Assembly (NCBI GenBank): GCA_947627215.1
Contig: CANQVD010000007.1
Span: 1-64,000, forward strand
Reading direction: 5' to 3'
Source of the DNA: an uncultured Eisenbergiella sp.
Lineage (GTDB): Bacteria; Bacillota; Clostridia; Lachnospirales; Lachnospiraceae
DNA: 64,000 nucleotides
Shown here: positions 52,641 to 59,725 of the stretch, piece by piece
Layout of the letters: the number at the start of each line of letters is the position of its first letter
Numbering within the stretch: position 1 is the stretch's first letter
Program-made: the position numbers and the translations under genes
The notes under the pieces: generated by a model
What the model saw: the letters and a program-made list of their open reading frames with translations, nothing else
Database searches by the model: none
Told to the model about the DNA's origin: nothing

Positions 52641-53051
52641 ATGGCGGCGGTGGCAGAACTCATCAGGACGGAGGCGGACGGAACCCTGAGCTTCGGGAAT
52701 CATCTGCTTGCGTCCCGGGAAAAGCTGGACGGCTTTGAATACAGGGGAGATCCGTATAAGATCAAAACCTGCCGGGAGCTCACCAGGCTGGAGCGCAACG
52801 GCATGCTCGTCTATGAATCCGTGCCGGATACCAGCGTGGCGCATTTCGCGGAGGAGGAGGCCGGCGTGCATTTCACGGTGGAGGGCGGCGCGGACGTTCA
52901 GCTCACCCTGGGGCTGGAGGAGGACGCGGAATACAGTGTGCGCATCAACGGACGGGAGATGGGCCGGATGCGGACCAGCCTGGGCGGCAAGCTGAGCATA
53001 AGCGTGGAGCTGTCCGGGCCGGAGGAAGCGAAAGTAGAGATCGAGCGGTAA
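52641..53051 (+). CDS. Conserved small protein of unknown function next to radA
   Basis: A 136-residue protein. I recognise the pattern AELIRTEADGTLSFGNH and FEYRGDPYKIKTCRELTRLE from Lachnospiraceae genomes, where it is often labelled endosialidase without support. The predicted fold is beta-rich with no catalytic motif. ATG 52641 follows AAAGGAGAG. Its TAA directly abuts the radA ATG with no spacer, so translation of radA is coupled to it. The neighbour suggests a link with DNA repair or stress, but function is unknown. Confidence 0.7.
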   Translation: MAAVAELIRTEADGTLSFGNHLLASREKLDGFEYRGDPYKIKTCRELTRLERNGMLVYESVPDTSVAHFAEEEAGVHFTVEGGADVQLTLGLEEDAEYSVRINGREMGRMRTSLGGKLSISVELSGPEEAKVEIER

Positions 53052-54422
53052 ATGGCGAAGGAAAAGAGCGTTTTTTTCTGTCAGGAATGCGGATATGAAT
53101 CCGCCAAGTGGATGGGCCAGTGTCCCGCCTGCAGGGCCTGGAATTCCTTTGTGGAGGAGCCCGCGGCCCGGAGGAAGGGCGGTTCGTATGCGGGGAATCC
53201 CCTCCGGGAAAGTGCGGGCGGCAGGAACAGGCCCGCCGTTTTAAAGGAAATATCCATGGAAGAACAGCTCCGGATTCCCACCCGTATCGGGGAGCTGGAC
53301 CGGGTGCTGGGCGGAGGCATCGTACCGGGTTCCCTGACGCTGGTGGGCGGCGATCCGGGCATCGGCAAGTCCACCCTTCTTTTACAGATGTGCCGGAATC
53401 TGTCAGACGGCGGACAGGCCGTTCTGTACATATCCGGGGAGGAATCTCTGCAGCAGATCAAGCTGCGCGCCCAGCGTATCGGCACGTTCGCGGATACGCT
53501 GCGGCTGTACTGCGAGACGGATCTGAACCAGATCGAGGCGGTCATCCGGCAGGAGCGCCCCCGGATCGTGGTCATCGACTCCATTCAGACCATGTTCAGC
53601 GGGGATGTGGGAGCGGCCCCCGGCAGCGTATCCCAGGTGCGGGAGTCTACGGCCATTCTGCTGCGGCTGGCGAAGGGGCTGGGCGTATCCGTGTTCATTG
53701 TGGGCCATGTGACCAAAGAGGGAACGGTGGCCGGTCCCAGGGTGCTGGAGCATATGGTGGATACGGTGCTCTATTTTGAGGGGGACCGGCATGCCTCCTA
53801 TCGGATCCTGCGGGGCGTGAAGAACCGGTTCGGTTCCACGAACGAGATCGGCGTGTTTGAGATGCGGCAGGAAGGGCTGGCGGAGGTGAAGAACCCTTCG
53901 GAGTTCATGCTCAGCGGCAAACCGCAGAACGCCAGCGGTTCCGTGGTTTCCTGCTCCATGGAGGGCACCCGGCCAATCCTGACGGAGATTCAGGCGCTGG
54001 TGTGCCGGAGCAGCTTCGGCATTCCCAGAAGACAGGCCGCGGGGACGGATTTCAATCGGGTGAATCTGCTGATCGCGGTTCTGGAAAAGCGCCTGGGACT
54101 GCAGATTGGTGACTGCGACGCCTACATCAATATCGCCGGCGGTATCCGGATCGTGGAACCGGCTATCGATCTGGGAATCGTGATGGCGGTCATTTCCAGC
54201 TTCCGGAACCGTCCCGTCCCGGAGGGCGTAGTCGCTTTCGGGGAGGTGGGGCTGTCCGGCGAGGTGCGCGCGGTGAGCATGGCGGAGGCCAGGGTGCGGG
54301 AAGCGGCCAAGCTGGGCTTTTCCGTCTGCGTTCTGCCTAAGGTCTGCCTGGACAGCCTCTCACGGGTTTCCGGCATCCGGCTGGTGGGCGTCGGCAGCGT
54401 GGGGGATCTGCCCAGGCTGTGA
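53052..54422 (+). CDS. radA: DNA repair protein RadA
   Basis: A 456-residue branch-migration ATPase that helps process recombination intermediates. An N-terminal zinc finger (CQECGYESAKWMGQCPAC) is followed by the RecA-like ATPase with Walker A GGDPGIGKST and the RadA-specific VKNRFGSTNEIG. A C-terminal Lon-type domain contains GIRIVEPAIDLGIVMA. The ATG is immediately after the stop of the preceding gene. A strong terminator lies 12 nt after the stop codon. All expected elements are present. Confidence 0.97.
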   Translation: MAKEKSVFFCQECGYESAKWMGQCPACRAWNSFVEEPAARRKGGSYAGNPLRESAGGRNRPAVLKEISMEEQLRIPTRIGELDRVLGGGIVPGSLTLVGGDPGIGKSTLLLQMCRNLSDGGQAVLYISGEESLQQIKLRAQRIGTFADTLRLYCETDLNQIEAVIRQERPRIVVIDSIQTMFSGDVGAAPGSVSQVRESTAILLRLAKGLGVSVFIVGHVTKEGTVAGPRVLEHMVDTVLYFEGDRHASYRILRGVKNRFGSTNEIGVFEMRQEGLAEVKNPSEFMLSGKPQNASGSVVSCSMEGTRPILTEIQALVCRSSFGIPRRQAAGTDFNRVNLLIAVLEKRLGLQIGDCDAYINIAGGIRIVEPAIDLGIVMAVISSFRNRPVPEGVVAFGEVGLSGEVRAVSMAEARVREAAKLGFSVCVLPKVCLDSLSRVSGIRLVGVGSVGDLPRL

Positions 54423-54433
54423 AGCGCAGTTTG

Positions 54434-54490
54434 CCCCGTATCCGGCTCCGGCATGTCTTCTGCCGGAGCCGGATACGGGGCGGCCTGTTT
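54434..54490 (+). terminator. Terminator after radA
   Basis: A 20-bp perfect stem (54434-54453 with 54461-54480) with a 7-nt loop, followed by CGGCCTGTTTT. One of the strongest stems in the window. Confidence 0.8.
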
Positions 54491-54547
54491 TCGGCCGGGA
54501 AGGACTCCCGGCCGTGCGCATCCCGTGAAAAGCGGCGGGAAGCGGCC

Positions 54548-54757
54548 TCAGCCGATGGAAGGACCGCCGGGAAAGCCGGGAAAGTAAGCGGGCGGTACGG
54601 CACCGGGGAAATAGACGTTCAGGCCGTCCTCCAGGCCGCTGCGGTTCTCCGGCCGTTCGTCATCCCGGGAAACGGGATTCACGCCGTCCGGAGAGAGCAC
54701 GGTATCGTCTGCCATATCGTCGGGTTTTTTGTTTTCGCGTTCTTTATTTTCCAACAT
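54548..54757 (-). CDS. Small hydrophilic protein with Pro/Gly-rich tail
   Basis: A 69-residue protein on the minus strand, oriented against radA and divergent from the TIM-barrel gene. ATG 54757 has a near-perfect AAGGAGG 8 nt upstream, the main reason for calling it. The first two thirds are charged (LENKERENKKPDDMADD), the end is aromatic/Pro/Gly-rich (YFPGAVPPAYFPGFPGG). No signal peptide or membrane segment. I recognise no family. Confidence 0.55.
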   Translation of the reverse strand: MLENKERENKKPDDMADDTVLSPDGVNPVSRDDERPENRSGLEDGLNVYFPGAVPPAYFPGFPGGPSIG

Positions 54758-54968
54758 GGTTCTGCCTCCTTGCAAAATGCGAGGTTCCTTTTTTTCGGGT
54801 TACGCGGTTAGTTTTTGCCGGATGCGGGAAGATCATTCCGGATTTGAAGGAAAAATGCCGGAAAAAAATGTCGGTATCTTGCTTTTCCGGGAAAAAACGG
54901 TAAAAATAAGAGAAAAAACATGGATTCCGGACGGCTGGGCCGTCCCGGGACGGAAGGAGGAGTCCTCT

Positions 54969-55874
54969 ATGATGATATCGACAGAGCTGAATCCGCTCGG
55001 CGAACGCTTCGGGGATGAGGCAGCGATCCGGATGGTACGGGAAGCGGGATTTGACGCCTTTGACATGTCCCTGTTCCGGATGAACGCGGACGCTTCCTAT
55101 GAGCCGAACGGAAAGGAATATCGGAAATACATGGAAGCCCTGCGGCGCACGGCTGAGCGTGAGGGAATCGTGTGCAATCAGGCGCATGCGCCGTTCCCTT
55201 CCAGCTATGGAGAGCCGCAGAGGGATGAGGCGGCCTGCAGGATGATCGAACGCGCCATTGCGTGCGCGGCCATTCTGGGCGCGAAGACGATCGTGGTGCA
55301 TCCCGTACAGCACCTGAAATATGCGGTACATGCGGCGCGGCTTCGGGAAATGAATCTGGAATTTTATACCCGGCTGGCGCGGACCGGGGAAAGGTGCGGG
55401 ATTCGGATCGCGGTGGAGAACATGTGGCAGTACCGGGAGGAGAAAAGGCCGGACGGGCGGATCTGGATCTGTGACAGCACCTGTTCCTCCGCGGAGGAAT
55501 TCTGCGATTACGTGGATATGACGGGAAGTCCGTGGATCACCGCCTGCCTGGACATCGGCCATGCGCCGCTGACCGGGAGGGGCGCGGCCCGCATGATAGA
55601 GGCGCTGGGACATGACCGCCTGCTGGCACTCCATGTGCATGACAACGATCTGATCGAGGATGCGCATACGCTGCCCTTTATGGGAAAGATCGATTTCGAG
55701 GCGGTCTGCCGCGCGCTGGCGAAGATCCGCTATGCGGGAGATATGACGCTGGAGGCGGACGGCTTTCTGCGCCGCATCCCGGAGGCGCTGTATCCGCGGG
55801 CGCTTTCCTACATGGCGGATACGGCCCGTTTTCTGGCGAAGCGGGTGGAGGATTTTGCGGCGGACGGCTTGTGA
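54969..55874 (+). CDS. Sugar phosphate isomerase/epimerase-like TIM-barrel protein
   Basis: A 301-residue protein of the xylose-isomerase-like/AP endonuclease 2 fold. Metal-ligand candidates are the Glu of AVENMW, the Asp/His pair in ACLDIGHAPLTG, His in LLALHVHDND and the late Glu in MTLEADG. HAPFPSSYGE and TIVVHPVQHLKY line the barrel. Such enzymes isomerise or epimerise keto-sugars or inositol derivatives, and the substrate cannot be named. I choose ATG 54969 (GGAAGGAGG upstream). The longer frame from 54729 overlaps the upstream small gene and is AT-rich non-family sequence. Confidence 0.85.
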   Translation: MMISTELNPLGERFGDEAAIRMVREAGFDAFDMSLFRMNADASYEPNGKEYRKYMEALRRTAEREGIVCNQAHAPFPSSYGEPQRDEAACRMIERAIACAAILGAKTIVVHPVQHLKYAVHAARLREMNLEFYTRLARTGERCGIRIAVENMWQYREEKRPDGRIWICDSTCSSAEEFCDYVDMTGSPWITACLDIGHAPLTGRGAARMIEALGHDRLLALHVHDNDLIEDAHTLPFMGKIDFEAVCRALAKIRYAGDMTLEADGFLRRIPEALYPRALSYMADTARFLAKRVEDFAADGL

Positions 55875-56002
55875 GCGGCCGGAAAATCGGGTATACTGAG
55901 AGAAAGGCGGAAGTCCCCGCGCAGGGCAGAGCTTCATGCGGAGCAGAGCTCTGACGGAAGAACGGTTTGCGGGAGAAGGCTTTTTACAAAGGAGGGATAT
56001 GA

Positions 56003-56617
56003 ATGGATAAGCAGTTGGTGATCACGATCGGGAGAAGCTTCGGCAGCGGCGGACGCGAGATCGGCGAGCGGCTGGCTCAGGCGCTGGGAATCGGCTTCTA
56101 TGATCGGAATCTCATCGATATGGCGGCTAAAAAGAGCGGGCTGGGACGCGCCGTGGTGGGAAGCGCCGACGAGAAGCTGATCGGGCGCTTTCTGGAGCTG
56201 ACACCCGGCTTGGATCTGGTGCAGGAGAATACGAACGAGAAGATCTACCGGGCGCAGGCGGAGGTCATCCGCGGCATCGTCAAACGGGGCGAATCCTGTG
56301 TCATCGTGGGACGCGGCGCGGACTATGTGCTGCGCAACCGTCACGAGGTCCTGAAGGTCTATATTTATGCCCCGCTGGAGAGCAGGATACAGACGGTTAT
56401 GGAGCGGTATGGCTTCAAGGAGGACGAGGCGCAGAAGGTCATCCGCCATATGGACAAAACGAGACGGAATTATTATGAATATTTCACAGATCGGAACTGG
56501 GATCAGAAGGAAGGAAAGGATCTGCTGATCGACAGCAGCGAATTCGGCATTCAGGGCTCGGTGGAGCTCATCAAGACCGCTGCGTCCATCAAGCTGGAAC
56601 GGGACTGGGACGTATGA
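56003..56617 (+). CDS. Cytidylate kinase-like P-loop protein
   Basis: A 204-residue protein of the cytidylate-kinase-like family. The modified phosphate loop ITIGRSFGSGGREIGERLA is followed by LGIGFYDRNLIDMAA, VIVGRGADYVLRNR and the HMDKTRRNYYEYF lid. These proteins differ from Cmk and their substrate is unknown. AAAGGAGGG precedes the start. The stop overlaps the next start by 4 nt. Confidence 0.85.
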   Translation: MDKQLVITIGRSFGSGGREIGERLAQALGIGFYDRNLIDMAAKKSGLGRAVVGSADEKLIGRFLELTPGLDLVQENTNEKIYRAQAEVIRGIVKRGESCVIVGRGADYVLRNRHEVLKVYIYAPLESRIQTVMERYGFKEDEAQKVIRHMDKTRRNYYEYFTDRNWDQKEGKDLLIDSSEFGIQGSVELIKTAASIKLERDWDV

Positions 56618-57669
56618 AAAAAACGGTGATCAGGGCCGGCGCGGATTACGGACGCTGCCTGCCGGAGGAAAAGCTGGAACAGAAGATGAGGGAGACGGTG
56701 GAGCCTTTTTTGAAGGAGATCTGCCGGTCCGGGAGGATGGCGGAGATGGAACCCGTCTCCGGCGGCTATGCCCCGGACAGCCCTGCCGGGCTGTATTATG
56801 AACTCTATCCGCAGGAAAACGCGAAGGGAACCATCGTCATCAGCTTCGGATTTACGGAATCCTGCCTGAAATATCATGAGCTGATCTGGTATTTTTACCG
56901 GGAGGGCTATCAGGCCGCGGTGATCGATCACCGCAGACACGGGAAATCCCTCCGGGAGGTGGAGGACCCGTCTCTGGTGCATGTGGACCGGTTCTCCCGG
57001 TATGTGAAGGAGCTTCATAAGTTCGTGCAGGAGCTGGTGGTACCCATGGCGCAGGGAGGTCCGCTCTTCCTGTTCGCGCATTCCATGGGCGGCTGCGTCG
57101 GCGCCATTTATCTGGAACAGTATCCGAAGGACTTTGACCGGGCGATCCTGAATGCGCCCATGCTTGGACTGAACCTGGGAGGCTGTCCGCCCTGGGCGGC
57201 GCGGATCCTGTGCGATATGAAGATCGCGGCAGGGAAGGGGAAGGAGCGCCTGTTCACACAGGCCCCGTTCGATCCTCAGGAGCCTTTCGAGGGCTGTGCG
57301 GCCGGTTCCCTGGCGCGCCATCTTTATTATCTGGCGCAGCGGCGGGAGGACGCTGCCTATCAGACATCCTCCGCCACCTACTTCTGGGGCAGGGAGGCCA
57401 TCAATGCCGGAAAGTTCGCCATTCAGCCTTCGTCGGCCGGCAGGGTGCGCACGCCGGTGCTGCTGTTTCAGGCAGAGCTGGACACCCTGGTATCGCCGAA
57501 GGCGCAGGAGATCTTTCTTTCCCGGATCCCGGACGGACGGCTCGCGGTGGCAGAGGGCGCGCGTCATGAGATCTACCGCTCGCAGAACGGGATTCTGGAG
57601 CCCTATCTGGAGGAGCTGTTCGGATTTTACGGGGAGCATCAGACGAAAGAGACGGATGCGGCAAAATAG
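56614..57669 (+). CDS. Alpha/beta hydrolase (lysophospholipase/monoglyceride lipase type)
   Basis: A 351-residue serine hydrolase. The nucleophile elbow is FAHSMGG, the oxyanion region is near IVISFGFTES, and YHELIWYFYREGYQAAVIDHRRHGKS is typical of the lysophospholipase branch. The acid lies near QAELDTLVS and the His in GARHEIYR. No signal peptide or membrane segment. It overlaps the kinase-like gene by 4 nt, so the two are translated together. Physiological substrate is unknown; a lipid ester is likely. Confidence 0.88.
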   Translation: MKKTVIRAGADYGRCLPEEKLEQKMRETVEPFLKEICRSGRMAEMEPVSGGYAPDSPAGLYYELYPQENAKGTIVISFGFTESCLKYHELIWYFYREGYQAAVIDHRRHGKSLREVEDPSLVHVDRFSRYVKELHKFVQELVVPMAQGGPLFLFAHSMGGCVGAIYLEQYPKDFDRAILNAPMLGLNLGGCPPWAARILCDMKIAAGKGKERLFTQAPFDPQEPFEGCAAGSLARHLYYLAQRREDAAYQTSSATYFWGREAINAGKFAIQPSSAGRVRTPVLLFQAELDTLVSPKAQEIFLSRIPDGRLAVAEGARHEIYRSQNGILEPYLEELFGFYGEHQTKETDAAK

Positions 57670-57733
57670 CCGTGCGGGATCCTCCGGGGACGCGTACGGC
57701 GGCGGTTTGCCGCATACGGCGGGACGGTATGAA

Positions 57734-57768
57734 AAAACCCTGCAGATCGTATCGATCTGCAGGGTTTT
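57734..57768 (-). terminator. Terminator of tRNA-Trp
   Basis: A 16-bp perfect stem (57734-57749 with 57753-57768) with a 3-nt loop. Read on the minus strand it ends in TTTTTT, 5 nt after the tRNA. The A/T-symmetrical ends would also stop plus-strand transcripts from the hydrolase gene. Confidence 0.85.
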
Positions 57769-57773
57769 AACAG

Positions 57774-57844
57774 CAGGGGCAGTAGGAATCGAACCCACAT
57801 TGACGGTTTTGGAGACCGCTGTTCTACCTTTGAACTATGCCCCT
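57774..57844 (-). tRNA. trnW: tRNA-Trp (anticodon CCA)
   Basis: On the minus strand the acceptor stem AGGGGCA pairs with TGCCCCT. A D-arm GTTC/GAAC, an anticodon stem GCGGT/ACCGT around loop CTCCAAA (anticodon at 57812-57810), and a T-arm GTGGG-TTCGATT-CCTAC complete the cloverleaf. The discriminator is G and no CCA end is encoded. A TATAAT promoter lies upstream and a terminator immediately downstream, so it is a single-gene unit. Confidence 0.95.
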
Positions 57845-57882
57845 TTGTATGAACTTCTGTCCCTTTCGGACTCACAAAATGG

Positions 57883-57912
57883 ATTATACCACAGAACCGG
57901 ACTGTTCCGCAA
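57883..57912 (-). promoter_or_regulatory. Promoter of tRNA-Trp
   Basis: On the minus strand TTGCGG (57912-57907), an 18-bp spacer and a perfect TATAAT (57888-57883), 38 nt before the tRNA 5' end. Confidence 0.75.
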
Positions 57913-57973
57913 GCCCCAAATTATGTATTTTATCTCTTTTTTCGCCTGTTCGCCGCGGCCCCCGGAAAACTGT

Positions 57974-58184
57974 CCGTCCGTCCCTCCGGCAAGGCCCCGG
58001 CAGAAGGCGCCGCCGCCCATGTCCCTTCCTTTTCCGGACACGTTCCCGCTCGAAAGAAAAACGCAGCGGATACCAGGCTCGTGAGGGACCTCGCCAGGTA
58101 CCGGCGTTTTTCTACGGTCCGGGAAAATGGAAGGGACATGGGCGGCGGCGCCTTCTGCCGGGGCCTTGCCGGAGGGACGGACGG
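57974..58184 (+). repeat. Long hairpin element, copy C
   Basis: Two 56-nt arms (57974-58029 and 58129-58184) are perfect reverse complements around a 99-nt centre (58030-58128). The centre shares with copies A and B both its ends (TTTTCCGGACACG and CTACGGTCCGGGAAAAT) and the AAAAACGC/GCGTTTTT stem, but its apical hairpin sequence is different. The arm sequence is unique to this copy. The right arm ends exactly at the first base before the vanZ stop codon. The rest of the gap (57845-57973) holds the tRNA-Trp promoter and no gene. Confidence 0.9.
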
Positions 58185-58718
58185 CTATTTTTTCAGCGAC
58201 AGCGGTGCGAACAGCGTTTTGCGCCCGATGAAGCCTACGATGCGCGTGAAGTAAATGCCGGCGAGAGACCCGCAGGAATCGATGGCCACGTCCTTCCAGG
58301 AGGAGGAGCGCTCTGCGATGAAGCTCTGATGGTATTCGTCCAGAAACGCGAAGGAGATGCAGAAGAAAGCCGCCAGGATCACCAGCCAGAAGCCACGGAT
58401 CCGGTACACATAGAACGGCATGGCGATGGAAACCGCGAGCAGAAAATATTCCGTCAGATGGGCAAGCTTGCGCATATATGCGTGCATGAGAACGGTGTAG
58501 GCGGTCAGTTGGTCCGCGCTCCAGCCCAGCGCCAGCCGCCGGTTGAGAAAGGAAAGCACCCAGGAGTTGACTTCGCCGCTCAACTGCAGTGACTGTTCGC
58601 CGGGCTGGCCGGAGAGGTGGAAAATGAAGTACATCATGAAAAACGCCGGCAGGAAGGAAAGCGGCTTTAACAGATATCGGAGCATTTTTTTGAGAGTCAG
58701 GAGGACGTATTTCATCAT
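58185..58718 (-). CDS. VanZ-family membrane protein
   Basis: A 177-residue membrane protein of the VanZ-like family, some members of which give low-level teicoplanin resistance while most have no known role. Four hydrophobic segments are visible (about 15-30, 85-105, 110-125, 150-165). Family motifs are FHLSGQPGEQS, the HAYMRKLAHLTEYFLLA stretch and FAFLDEYHQSFI. I choose ATG 58718 (GGAGAA 6 nt upstream); the frame from 58853 adds non-family sequence. Hairpin element C starts directly at its stop codon and may serve as its terminator. Confidence 0.88.
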   Translation of the reverse strand: MMKYVLLTLKKMLRYLLKPLSFLPAFFMMYFIFHLSGQPGEQSLQLSGEVNSWVLSFLNRRLALGWSADQLTAYTVLMHAYMRKLAHLTEYFLLAVSIAMPFYVYRIRGFWLVILAAFFCISFAFLDEYHQSFIAERSSSWKDVAIDSCGSLAGIYFTRIVGFIGRKTLFAPLSLKK

Positions 58719-58901
58719 ATCGGATTCTCCATATCGGAATATCGGCAAAGAGGAAGCGGGACCGCCGCAGGGCGGTTCGCCGCCTCCTATAACATAGCGC
58801 ATTTTTGGAGACCGCGCAAGCATCCGGCGAAAAAAACGGGAGGGCGCGCGCACTTTTCTTCCGGAAAAACGAAAGTTCTGGTATGCCTGCAGAAGGTTTT
58901 G

Positions 58902-58910
58902 TGTTATAAT
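58902..58910 (+). promoter_or_regulatory. Extended -10 promoter of the TetR-type gene
   Basis: TGTTATAAT is a perfect extended -10 element (TG-N-TATAAT) with no good -35 box 17 bp upstream. The TetR start codon lies 39 nt downstream. Confidence 0.6.
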
Positions 58911-58949
58911 CCTGATAAACAGTAGTTTTTTCCGCCGGAGGATGAAGCG

Positions 58950-59531
58950 ATGGGAGAGAAATCAGAACAGAAAAAGCAGTTGATCCTGGAAACGGCGAGG
59001 CGTATTTTTATGGAGAAGGGCTACAAGGACGTGACCATGAAGGATATCGTGGATGCCTGTCAGATCAGCCGCGGCGGCCTGTATCTGTACTTCTCGGGGA
59101 CGCAGGAGCTGTTCCGGGCCGTGCTGGACGCCGACGAGGCGGAAGCGGACGACGTTTTTTCCGGCGCGGTTTCCGAGGACGCCATGGCGGCGGATGTGCT
59201 GCTGCTTTTTTTAAAGGAACAGAAAAAAGAGATCCTGCGCAGAAAGGATGACCTTTCGCTGGCGACCTATGAGTATTATTTCGCACATGGCGCCAGTCAG
59301 GAGGAAAATTCGCTGCGGGGGAAATTTGAGGATGCCGTGGGCGCGCTGTCCCAGCTCATAGAGATCGGAATTCAGAACGGGGAGTTCTACGAGGTGGATG
59401 CGCAGGCAGCGGCCAGCAATATCATGTTCGCGCTGGAGGGATTGCGGATCTGTGCGCGCACCATGGGCGTTACGGAGAAGATGGTGGATGACGAGCTCTA
59501 TACGCTGATGAGCGGGCTCGTCGCCGACTGA
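58950..59531 (+). CDS. TetR-family transcriptional regulator
   Basis: A 193-residue regulator. The helix-turn-helix occupies residues 10-55 (ILETARRIFMEKGYKDVTMK, then IVDACQISRGGLYLYFSG). The remainder is an all-helical ligand/dimer domain with no strong family match. It is divergent from vanZ and co-directional with purL. It has no adjacent efflux pump, so its target may be itself or vanZ. Start 58950 follows CCGGAGGATGAAGCG. Confidence 0.9.
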   Translation: MGEKSEQKKQLILETARRIFMEKGYKDVTMKDIVDACQISRGGLYLYFSGTQELFRAVLDADEAEADDVFSGAVSEDAMAADVLLLFLKEQKKEILRRKDDLSLATYEYYFAHGASQEENSLRGKFEDAVGALSQLIEIGIQNGEFYEVDAQAAASNIMFALEGLRICARTMGVTEKMVDDELYTLMSGLVAD

Positions 59532-59725
59532 GAAAACGACAGAAGCGTCATATGAAGCCGGCAGAAGTGCCGGAAGGACCTGACGGGCCGAAACCGGCAC
59601 GCGGCGCCCGGCCGGCGGGGCTGATGCGCGGCGCCCGAAGGGCCGGAGCCGACGGACGGGACGCCGGTCCGGCAGAAGGAAAAGGGCCGCCAGAAGCCGC
59701 ATAAAGCGGCAGAATGAGAGGAAAG

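Noticed and set aside
57837-58592. 251-residue plus-strand frame running through hairpin element C and antisense to vanZ.
   Set aside because: It begins inside the tRNA-Trp gene, crosses the hairpin, and continues as a shadow of vanZ; composition is Arg/Pro-rich with no family match.
59532-59725. Regulatory RNA between the TetR gene and purL.
   Set aside because: The 194-nt gap shows several short CCGGC/GCCGG inverted repeats but no terminator, promoter or known aptamer pattern that I could support.
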